Shown here piece after piece: positions 1 through 5,282 of a stretch of DNA of 6,850 nucleotides. Numbering within the stretch: position 1 is the first letter of the stretch; each line of letters begins with the position of its first letter. Below the pieces are notes generated by a model. The model did no database searches and had not been told where the DNA came from. It was given only the letters and a program-made list of their open reading frames with translations. A program made the position numbers and the translations under genes. Source of the DNA: JBCBSZ01 sp039197885 (lineage in GTDB: Bacteria > Actinomycetota > Acidimicrobiia > Acidimicrobiales > Poriferisodalaceae); the NCBI GenBank assembly GCA_039197885.1, contig JBCCTY010000224.1, forward strand, positions 1 to 6,850, read 5' to 3'.

Positions 1-2
1 CC

Positions 3-44
3 GACATGAGCGGTCAGCCCCTCGACGGCGGGCTGTCGTCGTGA
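3..44 (+). CDS. C-terminal tail of an unidentified upstream gene (5' partial)
   Basis: Frame 3 from the left edge reads DMSGQPLDGGLSS and then a TGA stop at 42-44. That stop shares four bases (GTGA) with the GTG start of the MaoC gene, a classic coupling overlap, so a co-transcribed gene probably ends here. Frame 1 is closed by a TGA at 7-9. Frame 2 is open, but it is the MaoC frame and would give an arginine-rich extension unlike a protein N-terminus. Thirteen codons are too few to name a family. The Gly-rich end vaguely recalls short-chain dehydrogenase tails, but this is only a guess. Confidence 0.45.
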   Translation, partial: DMSGQPLDGGLSS

Positions 45-916
45 GTGGGCTCGATCCGGCCGGCATCGGCGCGACGAGCGGACCGCACGAGCGGTCGTGG
101 ACCTCGAAGGACGCCCTGCTCTACGCCGTCGGCGTCGGCGCCGGTGCCGTCGACGCCACCGGCTTCGAGCTCGAGTTCACCACGGAGAACTCCCACGAGG
201 TCGACCAGCAGGTGCTCCCGACCATGGCCGTCGTCCTCGGGGCCGGTGGTGCGATGGCCAAGGCCGGTGAGATCGACTGGGGCCGCCTGCTGCACGGCGC
301 GCAGGGCATCACCCTGCACCGTCCGATCCCGCCCGACGGCACGGCGATCTGCCACGACCGGATCGTCCACATGTGGGACAAGGGTGAGGGCAAGCACGCG
401 ATCATCGACACCGAGATCAACGCCACGCTCGCCGAGACCGGGGAGCCGCTGTTCGACTCCCGTTCGACCGTCGTCATCCGCGGCTCGGGTGGGTTCGGCG
501 GCGAGGAGGGTGACACGGCGCCCACCGTCCACGCTCCCGAGCGCGATCCGGACGAGGCGATCTCCTACCTGACCCGGCCCGACCAGGCGCTGACCTACCG
601 GCTCTCGGGCGACCGCAACCCCCTCCACTCCGATCCGTGGTTCGCCACCGAGCTGGCGGGCTTCCCGAAGCCGATCCTGCACGGCCTGTGCACCTACGGC
701 TTCACCGGCCGAGCGCTGCTCCACGGGCTGTGCGGTTCCGACCCGGCCCGCTTCCGCAGCATGGACGCCCGGTTCTCGTCCCCGGTCTTCCCCGGCGAGT
801 CGCTGACCGTCCAGCTGTGGCACACCGGTGAGGGCGAGGCGACGTTCCGGACCGTCGCCGACACCGACGGGCGAGTCGTGATCGACAACGGCTCGTGCTC
901 GTTCGTTCCCGGCTGA
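41..916 (+). CDS. MaoC-family (R)-specific enoyl-CoA hydratase, double-hotdog type
   Basis: Predicted cytoplasmic hydratase 2-type enzyme of 291 residues, adding water to trans-2-enoyl-CoA (or the reverse dehydration of (3R)-hydroxyacyl-CoA). The C-terminal half carries the hydratase 2 signature at about residues 187-202, reading YRLSGDRNPLHSDPWFA. Asp191 and His196 are the expected catalytic pair, followed by PILHGLCTYGF at 211-221. The N-terminal half (WTSKDALLYAVGVGAG, about 20-35) is the degenerate first hotdog seen in the MFE-2 hydratase domain and in mycobacterial HtdY/ChsH3-like proteins, and the length fits that group. Homologues act in fatty-acid or sterol side-chain beta-oxidation; the substrate here cannot be read from sequence. 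The GTG at 41 overlaps the stop of the preceding frame (GTGA), and I see no Shine-Dalgarno, so translation is probably coupled. The gene's last 22 bases also encode the start of the following lipoprotein. Confidence 0.93.
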   Translation: MSGLDPAGIGATSGPHERSWTSKDALLYAVGVGAGAVDATGFELEFTTENSHEVDQQVLPTMAVVLGAGGAMAKAGEIDWGRLLHGAQGITLHRPIPPDGTAICHDRIVHMWDKGEGKHAIIDTEINATLAETGEPLFDSRSTVVIRGSGGFGGEEGDTAPTVHAPERDPDEAISYLTRPDQALTYRLSGDRNPLHSDPWFATELAGFPKPILHGLCTYGFTGRALLHGLCGSDPARFRSMDARFSSPVFPGESLTVQLWHTGEGEATFRTVADTDGRVVIDNGSCSFVPG

Positions 917-1998
917 TCGCCGCGCTGGCCGCCGCCACCCTCGCCGCGACGGCGTGCGGCGCCGACGACGGTGGCGCATCGGATCCGTCGGGGCTGGTGA
1001 GCGAGGCCCTGACCGAGGTGCCGGCCGTGGTGCTCGACGATGCCGACGACGGCATCCAGCTCGTGGTCGGTGACCTCGTCGCCGCCGCCGAGGTGGCCGG
1101 GCTCGAGCGGACACCGGCCGACGACATCGCCGAGGCCGGCGACTGGCTCGGAGCGCTGAGCGGCTTCGGGGACGCGCCGATCTTCGTCCCGTCGATCGAG
1201 CTGCACGAGCCCGAGATCGCCCTGCTCGCCGGAGAGGACTTCGTCAGCGAGCTCGGCTGGTCGTTCGCCCGGGTCGAGCGCTTCGTCGAGCTCAGCGCGC
1301 CACCGGCCCGACTCACGGTCGTCCGGGGCGAGGGGATCGCTCCGGCCGACGGCCTCGACGAGGTGGGCGGCGCGCTGTCGGTCGGCGCCGGCGCCGACTT
1401 CGAGCTCGACCCGGACGTCCGCTCGTTCGTCCGACCGCTCGGACGACCGCTGCGACTCCGAGCCGACGACGATGCGGTGGTGGTGTCGCTGAGCACCGCT
1501 GCGGCGCTCGCCTGGAGGAGCGACGAGGCGACGCTCGCCGACGACCCGCTCTACGCCGATGCGGCGTCGTCGCTCGACGAGGTCGGGGTGGTGGCGGCGA
1601 TGCTCTTCCCCGGGCTCGCCCGACCGGTGGCGTCGGTGGCGACCGGGGTGCTCGACCCCGACGAGGCCGGCGAGCTGCTCGGCGCCCCGGCGATCGACGC
1701 GCCCTTCCTGATGACGGGACTGGGGTGGTACGCCGTCGACGGTGATGCGAGGGCGCGCGTCGTCTACGTGTTCACCGATGCCGACACGGCGTCGGCGCAG
1801 GTGCCGCTCATCGAGGAACTGGTGGTCTCGGGCGTCTCGCTGGTGTCGGGCGAGCCGATCGCGGAGCTGGTGACCCTCGACGCGATCGCCGCCGACGGGC
1901 AGGTGGTCGCCCTCGACGTCGCCTTCCCGGCAGGTCGCCCACCGTCGACCGTGCTGTCGATGTATCGGTCGGGGGAGATCATCTTCCTGGCGGGCTGA
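895..1998 (+). CDS. Putative secreted lipoprotein of unknown function
   Basis: I do not recognise the family. The 367-residue product begins MLVRSRLIAALAAATLAATAC: two arginines, a hydrophobic Ala/Leu stretch and a lipobox-like ATA-Cys with Cys21 as the lipidation site. It is the only cysteine in the protein. The alanine at -3 is less usual than leucine but tolerated. After the cysteine comes a Gly/Asp/Ser linker (22-33), then a strongly acidic domain rich in Asp, Ala, Val and Leu to the end, with no further membrane segment and an aromatic patch GLGWYAVDG at 275-283. Expected location is the outer face of the membrane. The GTG at 895 lies inside the MaoC gene (22-base overlap, different frame). 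It is preferred because it is needed to supply the positively charged start of the signal peptide. No Shine-Dalgarno is visible, so coupling to MaoC translation is likely. A role linked to MaoC, for example lipid or sterol handling, is only contextual. Confidence 0.8.
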   Translation: MLVRSRLIAALAAATLAATACGADDGGASDPSGLVSEALTEVPAVVLDDADDGIQLVVGDLVAAAEVAGLERTPADDIAEAGDWLGALSGFGDAPIFVPSIELHEPEIALLAGEDFVSELGWSFARVERFVELSAPPARLTVVRGEGIAPADGLDEVGGALSVGAGADFELDPDVRSFVRPLGRPLRLRADDDAVVVSLSTAAALAWRSDEATLADDPLYADAASSLDEVGVVAAMLFPGLARPVASVATGVLDPDEAGELLGAPAIDAPFLMTGLGWYAVDGDARARVVYVFTDADTASAQVPLIEELVVSGVSLVSGEPIAELVTLDAIAADGQVVALDVAFPAGRPPSTVLSMYRSGEIIFLAG

Positions 1999-2021
1999 GG
2001 GCCCGCCGGCCGAGGGGCCTC
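1997..2021. terminator. Possible bidirectional hairpin between convergent genes
   Basis: GAGGGCCC at 1997-2004 can pair with GGGGCCTC at 2014-2021 (eight positions, one G-G mismatch) around a nine-base loop. An alternative stem pairs CGGGC 1991-1995 with GCCCG 2001-2005. It sits exactly in the 24-base gap between the stop codons of the lipoprotein gene and nucS. There is no T-tract on either side, so it is not a canonical intrinsic terminator, and such stems occur easily in GC-rich DNA. Confidence 0.3.
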
Positions 2022-2022
2022 G

Positions 2023-2682
2023 TCAGAACAGCGTCGGTTCCTTGGGCTCGAAGCCGCGGAGCGCGTCGTAGTCGACGGTGACGCAGGCGATGCCCTTCGA
2101 CTCGGCGTAGGCACGGGCCTGGGGCTTGATCTCCTGGGCGACGAGCATCCCCTCGAGCGGCAGCAGGGTCGAGTCGTTGCCGAGACGCTCGAGGTAGCGC
2201 ACGAGCTGCTCGACGCCGGCGATCTCACCCTTGCGCTTCACCTCGACCGCGACCGCCTGGCCCTCCCCGTCGCGACAGAGGAGATCGACGGGACCGATGT
2301 CGGTGGGGTACTCGCGGCGCACGAGCACCATCCCCTCGCCCAGGGTCTCGGGGTTCGCGGCGAGCAGCTCCTGGAGGTGGGCCTCGACGCCGTCCTTCTG
2401 CAGGCCGGGGTCGGTGCCGAGGTCGTGCGCGACGTCGGAGAGCACCTCGTGCAGGACGATCACGAGCTCCTCGCCCTGGGGGTTGGTGACGACCCAGCGG
2501 CCGTCCTCCTCCTTCAGGGTGTTGGGAGCGGTCATCCAGTTGAGGGGCTTGTAGGCGCCACCGTCGGCGTGGACGGCGACGCAGCCGTCGGCCTTGACCA
2601 TCACGAGGCGGGTCGCCTCGGGCAGGTGGGCGTCGAGGCGGCCGGAGTAGTCGACCGTGCAGCGGGCGATGACGAGGCGCAC
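2023..2682 (-). CDS. nucS: Endonuclease NucS (EndoMS), non-canonical mismatch repair
   Basis: NucS replaces MutS/MutL in many actinobacteria and archaea: it binds mismatches such as G-T, G-G and T-T and cuts both strands. The 219-residue product is a full-length match. The N-terminal DNA-binding domain begins MRLVIARCTVDYSGRL and includes VKADGCVAVHAD (29-40) and AYKPLNWM (43-50). The C-terminal RecB-like nuclease domain has GPVDLLCRD (130-138) and AVAVEVKRKGEI (143-154), giving the catalytic set Asp133, Glu147 and Lys149 (D-x13-E-x-K). It is followed by EQLVRYLERL and IKPQARAYAESKGI. The protein ends in PTLF, resembling the short C-terminal sliding-clamp-binding peptide described for actinobacterial NucS. 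The GTG start at 2682 lies 3 bases after the stop of the ABM gene with no Shine-Dalgarno or -10 hexamer, so expression probably depends on that gene. All key residues are present, so it should be active. Confidence 0.97.
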   Translation of the reverse strand: MRLVIARCTVDYSGRLDAHLPEATRLVMVKADGCVAVHADGGAYKPLNWMTAPNTLKEEDGRWVVTNPQGEELVIVLHEVLSDVAHDLGTDPGLQKDGVEAHLQELLAANPETLGEGMVLVRREYPTDIGPVDLLCRDGEGQAVAVEVKRKGEIAGVEQLVRYLERLGNDSTLLPLEGMLVAQEIKPQARAYAESKGIACVTVDYDALRGFEPKEPTLF

Positions 2683-2685
2683 GAC

Positions 2686-3033
2686 TCAGTCGGTGAAGAA
2701 GTCGGCCCGGGGCTTGCGCTCGGCGTCGTAGACCGGCTCGGCCTTGTCGACCCGGAACTTCAGGACCTCGGTGCCCTGCAGGCGGTGGGATCGAAGTGCC
2801 TCGCCGGTGGCGGCGTACCAGGGACCGGCGAAGTGCGCGGCCAGGCTCGCCTCGTCCTCCCAGCGCTCGTAGACGCAGATCGCATCGTCCATGTGGTTGT
2901 CGGGGACGAAGGTGTAGGCCAGGCAACCGGGTTGCGTGCGGGCTCCGGCGATGGCGTCGGCGGCAGCGGCCACGGCCGCCTCGCGGTCGTCGGGGTGGAT
3001 GCGGACGTACCCGCAGATGAGGATCTCGGCCAT
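2686..3033 (-). CDS. ABM-domain protein, putative quinol monooxygenase
   Basis: A 115-residue protein with the antibiotic biosynthesis monooxygenase (ABM) fold, a dimeric ferredoxin-like barrel found in YgiN-type quinol monooxygenases and relatives. Visible features are the first strand AEILICGYVRIHPDD (2-16), a helix to about 31, the family turn QPGCLAYTFVPD (34-45), the strand AICVYERWEDEASLAAHF (51-68) with the conserved E-x-W and His67, and a C-terminal strand near TEVLKFRV (88-95). The open frame extends far upstream, but that part is an Arg/Pro-rich shadow of the DinB gene, so ATG 3031-3033 is chosen. It is 11 bases beyond the DinB stop codon. Many ABM proteins have no known substrate, and none can be assigned here. 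No Shine-Dalgarno is present; a TAGCGT hexamer lies 8 bases upstream. The gene ends 3 bases before nucS, so the two are almost certainly co-expressed. Confidence 0.9.
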   Translation of the reverse strand: MAEILICGYVRIHPDDREAAVAAAADAIAGARTQPGCLAYTFVPDNHMDDAICVYERWEDEASLAAHFAGPWYAATGEALRSHRLQGTEVLKFRVDKAEPVYDAERKPRADFFTD

Positions 3034-3041
3034 GGCGGCCG

Positions 3042-3047
3042 ACGCTA
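3042..3047 (-). promoter_or_regulatory. Candidate -10 element (TAGCGT) of a leaderless promoter for the ABM gene
   Basis: On the minus strand TAGCGT fits the TANNNT consensus of actinobacterial -10 elements and is followed by eight bases and then the ATG of the ABM gene. A start site about seven bases downstream would leave essentially no leader. The first three bases of the hexamer are the TAG stop codon of the DinB gene. No convincing -35 was found. If real, it would let ABM and nucS be transcribed without DinB. Confidence 0.4.
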
Positions 3048-3602
3048 GTGGGTGGTGGTCGGCGAGAGCGGCGACGCCCGGTAGAGGTCGCGGAGCAGTG
3101 CGATCTCGGCGGCGTGGTGCACGAGCTCGTTGCTCGCGTGCATGGCCATGTCGGCGATGGAGTGCTGCGACCAGTGCTCCCAGTCGGGCCCGAGCTGCGC
3201 CCACCAGTCCCGTCCGGCGATCGTCGCCCGGTACCGCCGCCACCCGTCGTCGAGGAGCCGCATCGCGTCGCCGGCGTCGAGGGTCCATTCGGCAGGAGCG
3301 TCGCTCGGATCGCCTTCGAAGCGCCTGGCGTAGTCGTCGAAGCAGTCGATGGCGAGGTGCCAGAGGCGCCAGGCGATGGTGGTCACCGGTGCCGGATCGA
3401 CGTTGCGCTCGCCTGCGCCGTCGATGGTGACGCGACCGTCGGCGCGTCGACGAGCCGACCAGGCATCGGCGGCCGGTTCCCAGAGGTACTCGGCGTCCGT
3501 GAGGCCGGCGAGGCGCTCGACGAGCTGGTCGTACATGGCGTCCATGGAGTCGAGGAGGACGTCGGACACCTCGGTGGAGGGTCGGCTCGCTGGTGTGGCC
3601 AT
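3045..3602 (-). CDS. DinB superfamily protein (putative metal-dependent four-helix bundle)
   Basis: A 185-residue protein with the helical, metal-binding architecture of the DinB/DUF664 superfamily, whose members include thiol-dependent transferases (bacillithiol or mycothiol partners) and many of unknown role. Candidate ligands are His82 in AWRLWHLAID (77-86) and the cluster in MAMHASNELVHHAAEIALLRDLY (152-174): His155, Glu159, His162 and His163. The ELVHHAAEIALLRDLY part is typical of actinobacterial members. The N-terminal helix reads VSDVLLDSMDAMYDQLVERL. A TTG four codons upstream (3612-3614) would give 189 residues. The ATG at 3600-3602 is preferred because the TTG falls inside the best -10 candidate and the ATG would then be the first transcribed codon. 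Eleven bases separate its stop from the ABM gene, making it the first gene of a DinB-ABM-nucS unit. The family name derives from damage-inducible dinB of Bacillus; damage induction here is untested. Confidence 0.87.
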   Translation of the reverse strand: MATPASRPSTEVSDVLLDSMDAMYDQLVERLAGLTDAEYLWEPAADAWSARRRADGRVTIDGAGERNVDPAPVTTIAWRLWHLAIDCFDDYARRFEGDPSDAPAEWTLDAGDAMRLLDDGWRRYRATIAGRDWWAQLGPDWEHWSQHSIADMAMHASNELVHHAAEIALLRDLYRASPLSPTTTH

Positions 3603-3608
3603 GGGACG

Positions 3609-3637
3609 ACTCAACCGCCCCGGCCGACGGCCGTCAA
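3609..3637 (-). promoter_or_regulatory. Candidate promoter for the DinB-ABM-nucS unit
   Basis: Reading the minus strand, TTGACG (3637-3632, five of six to TTGACA) is followed by a 17-base spacer and TTGAGT (3614-3609, three of six to TATAAT). Six more bases lead to the ATG at 3602. Initiation would fall at or next to the A of the ATG, giving a leaderless mRNA, consistent with the lack of a Shine-Dalgarno. The -35 and spacing are good; the -10 is weak. A ten-base palindrome GACGGCCGTC (3626-3635) overlaps the -35 and could be an operator or chance. Confidence 0.4.
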
Positions 3638-3663
3638 CGACGCGGCGTGCGACACCCCGGTCG

Positions 3664-3669
3664 TAGTGT
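3664..3669 (+). promoter_or_regulatory. Candidate -10 element (TAGTGT) for the HNH gene
   Basis: TAGTGT fits TANNNT and lies nine bases before the ATG at 3679 of the DUF222/HNH gene. The intervening bases CACGAACAG contain no Shine-Dalgarno, so a leader of only about 0-3 bases is expected. No recognisable -35 stands 16-18 bases upstream. Confidence 0.4.
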
Positions 3670-3678
3670 CACGAACAG

Positions 3679-4770
3679 ATGTTCGATACTTCTCAAGTCG
3701 TTCGAGACGTGGCCGAGGAGCGGTCGGCGGTGGAGCGGCGCTTCACGCTGGCGGTCCTCGGCTGGTGGCGCGACCGCGCCTGGGAGAGCGACGGCGCCCG
3801 GTCGCCTGCGGCGTTGTTGCGGTGGCGATGCGGGCTCGACGAGGCGGACGGACGGCGGGTGCTCCGGCGCGTCAGGTTGCTCGCTGCCGTGAACGAGGTC
3901 GAGGTCGCGGTCGAGGCCGGCGCGCTGCCGATGGCGCACCTCGACGTCCTGGCTGCAGCCGTGTCCGAGGATCGGATCGAGTTGGCTCGACGAGATGCCA
4001 CCGAGCTCGTCGGCGCGGCGAAGGAGCTCGACCTGGCGGGCTACCGGCGCTTCGTGGCCCACTGGCGGTCGCTGGCCGACGACGACCTCGCCCGTGCCGA
4101 CGCGATCGACGTCCACGATCGCAGGTACCTGCACGCGTCGCGCACGCTGTTCGGCGAGGTGGTGCTCGACGGTCGGCTCGACCCCGTGTCGGGCGGCCGG
4201 CTCCTGGCTGCGCTCGACGGGGCGACGGTGCCCGACCACGGTGAGGAACGGCGGACGCCGGCGCAGCGTCGGGCCGATGCGCTGCTCGCGCTCGCCGATG
4301 GTTGGGGCGGGAGCCGGCCGGCCGACCCGACGTTGGTCGTCTCGACCGACGTGCTCCGCGGCGCGACGCCGACACCGGGCAGTCGGGCCGAGCTCGATGG
4401 CGCGGTGCTCGCTCGCGAGGCCGTCCTTCGCCACGGTTGTGACGCAGCCGTCTCCCGGGTCGTGACCGCCGGCTCGTCGGCGGTGCTCGATGTCGGTCGG
4501 GCGACCCGGGTCGTCTCGCCGGCGCTGCGCCGCGCCCTCGTGGTCCGCGACGGCGGGTGCCGGTTCCCGGGGTGCGATGTCGACCATCGACGGTGCGACG
4601 CCCACCACCTCGTCCACTGGGCCGACGGCGGACCGACCGATCTCGACAACCTGGCGCTGCTGTGCGCCTTCCACCACCGCCTGGTCCACGAGGGCGGCTG
4701 GTCGGCACGCGCCGGACCCGACGGCGCGCTCGTCGTCAGGCGCCCGGACGGCTCGGCGCTCCCGCCGTGA
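3679..4770 (+). CDS. DUF222 / HNH endonuclease-domain protein (13E12-repeat family)
   Basis: A 363-residue member of the actinobacterial DUF222-HNH family, related to the REP13E12 proteins of Mycobacterium tuberculosis. Residues about 20-270 are the mostly helical DUF222 region (for example LRWRCGLDEADGRRVLRRVRL split around 48-67, VEAGALPMAHLDVL 78-91, and QRRADALLALAD 196-207). The C-terminal HNH nuclease has the zinc cysteines in CRFPGC (294-299) and Cys306, the catalytic CDAHHLVHW (306-314), then GGPTDLDNLALLC (317-329) with Asn324, and FHHRLVHEGGW (331-341) with the final histidines. All expected metal and catalytic residues are present, so it appears intact. The biological role of the family is unresolved; genomes often hold many copies, and REP13E12 copies serve as integration sites for prophage phiRv1. 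No prophage sequence is visible here. The ATG follows a TAGTGT hexamer by nine bases with no Shine-Dalgarno, and the first PH-domain gene starts 22 bases after the stop. Confidence 0.94.
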   Translation: MFDTSQVVRDVAEERSAVERRFTLAVLGWWRDRAWESDGARSPAALLRWRCGLDEADGRRVLRRVRLLAAVNEVEVAVEAGALPMAHLDVLAAAVSEDRIELARRDATELVGAAKELDLAGYRRFVAHWRSLADDDLARADAIDVHDRRYLHASRTLFGEVVLDGRLDPVSGGRLLAALDGATVPDHGEERRTPAQRRADALLALADGWGGSRPADPTLVVSTDVLRGATPTPGSRAELDGAVLAREAVLRHGCDAAVSRVVTAGSSAVLDVGRATRVVSPALRRALVVRDGGCRFPGCDVDHRRCDAHHLVHWADGGPTDLDNLALLCAFHHRLVHEGGWSARAGPDGALVVRRPDGSALPP

Positions 4771-4779
4771 CGCCGGCAG

Positions 4780-4785
4780 TACCTT
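4780..4785 (+). promoter_or_regulatory. Candidate -10 element (TACCTT) for the first PH-domain gene
   Basis: TACCTT fits TANNNT and is followed by exactly seven bases and the GTG at 4793. That spacing would put the transcription start on the start codon. The surrounding 22 bases (4777-4798) match the equivalent region of the second paralogue at 17 of 22 positions. No -35 is evident. Confidence 0.45.
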
Positions 4786-4792
4786 CGGGGCC

Positions 4793-5257
4793 GTGGAGGC
4801 GCAGGAGTTCCGGGCGAGTCGCGGGTTGGCGTGGTGCCTGCTCGCCGCAACCCTCGCGCTCGCTGTCGTTGGCATCGTCGCCGACGTCTCGTCATCGAGC
4901 GTGCTGCTCCTCGGGGCGGCGACGAACGCGTATCCGCTGGTGTTGGCCCTCCGGACGCGGATCGTCGTCGACGACGACGGGCCGGTCGAGGTCCGCTGGA
5001 CGGTGCGGTCGACGTCGTTCGATCGAAGCGACGTCCTCGCGGTCCGACGGAACCGGCGCGGCATCCGCCTCGACATCCGGAACGTCGGTGTGACCCGCAT
5101 CCTCACGCTGCCGGCCGTGAGCGACACCGACGGACTGGAACGGGCGCTGTGCGGTCACGCACCGGCCCTCGACGTGCCGGAGCGGCCCGAGCTCGTGATC
5201 CACCAGGGCGGCCTGGCTCGGCGCTGGGCCGGTTCGACCTACGTGGTCGAGGGCTGA
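4793..5257 (+). CDS. Small membrane protein with PH-like domain, paralogue 1 (Cfp6-like)
   Basis: The 154-residue product has two predicted membrane helices (about 11-30, LAWCLLAATLALAVVGIVA region, and 36-53, SVLLLGAATNAYPLVLAL). A soluble part follows, RTRIVVDDDGPVEVRW...FDRSDVLAVRRNRRGIRLDI...ILTLPAVSDTDGLERAL, which has the strand pattern of the bacterial PH domain in the Cfp6-like group (bPH_6). A C-terminal tail ends ELVIHQGGLARRWAG (133-147). The frame is open far upstream, antisense-like across the HNH gene's 3' end; GTG 4793 is chosen because it starts just before the first helix, lies 22 bases after the HNH stop, and follows a TACCTT hexamer by seven bases. The next gene is a diverged copy. 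Function unknown; bacterial PH domains usually mediate protein contacts at the membrane rather than lipid binding. Confidence 0.82.
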   Translation: MEAQEFRASRGLAWCLLAATLALAVVGIVADVSSSSVLLLGAATNAYPLVLALRTRIVVDDDGPVEVRWTVRSTSFDRSDVLAVRRNRRGIRLDIRNVGVTRILTLPAVSDTDGLERALCGHAPALDVPERPELVIHQGGLARRWAGSTYVVEG

Positions 5258-5269
5258 GTCGGGGCGCAG

Positions 5270-5275
5270 TACGGT
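5270..5275 (+). promoter_or_regulatory. Candidate -10 element (TACGGT) for the second PH-domain gene
   Basis: TACGGT fits TANNNT and ends exactly seven bases before the GTG at 5283, the same geometry as at paralogue 1. The block CAGTAC...CC-GTGGAG (5267-5288) is shared with 4777-4798. It sits in the 25-base gap after the stop of paralogue 1. No -35 is evident. Confidence 0.45.
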
Positions 5276-5282
5276 CGACACC

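Noticed and set aside
14..1114. 366-codon open frame on the minus strand
   Set aside because: Antisense to MaoC and the lipoprotein start. It opens with a run of arginines and prolines and shows no domain pattern.
3034..3288. N-terminal extension of the ABM gene to 200 residues
   Set aside because: The added residues are Arg-rich and overlap the DinB gene in another frame. The ABM fold begins at the ATG at 3031-3033.
3603..3614. TTG start for the DinB protein giving four extra residues
   Set aside because: No Shine-Dalgarno supports it, and it coincides with the candidate -10 element; the ATG at 3602 is better placed.
3048..4244. 398-codon open frame on the plus strand
   Set aside because: It runs antisense to DinB and then out of frame through the HNH gene. 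Its translation is low-complexity Arg/Gly/Val-rich, whereas both real genes have recognisable motifs.
4490..4792. Upstream extension of PH paralogue 1 through the HNH 3' end
   Set aside because: The extension lies in another frame of the conserved HNH domain and reads as Ser/Arg-rich shadow sequence. GTG 4793 starts just before the first membrane helix.
3600..4800. HNH gene as part of a mobile element or prophage attachment site
   Set aside because: I found no flanking inverted or direct repeats, integrase, transposase or composition shift, only the general link between REP13E12 and phiRv1.
3634..5127. 497-codon open frame on the minus strand
   Set aside because: It is antisense to the HNH gene and PH paralogue 1, whose products match known families. 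The translation is Arg/Ser/Pro-rich without domain features; long antisense frames are expected at this G+C content.
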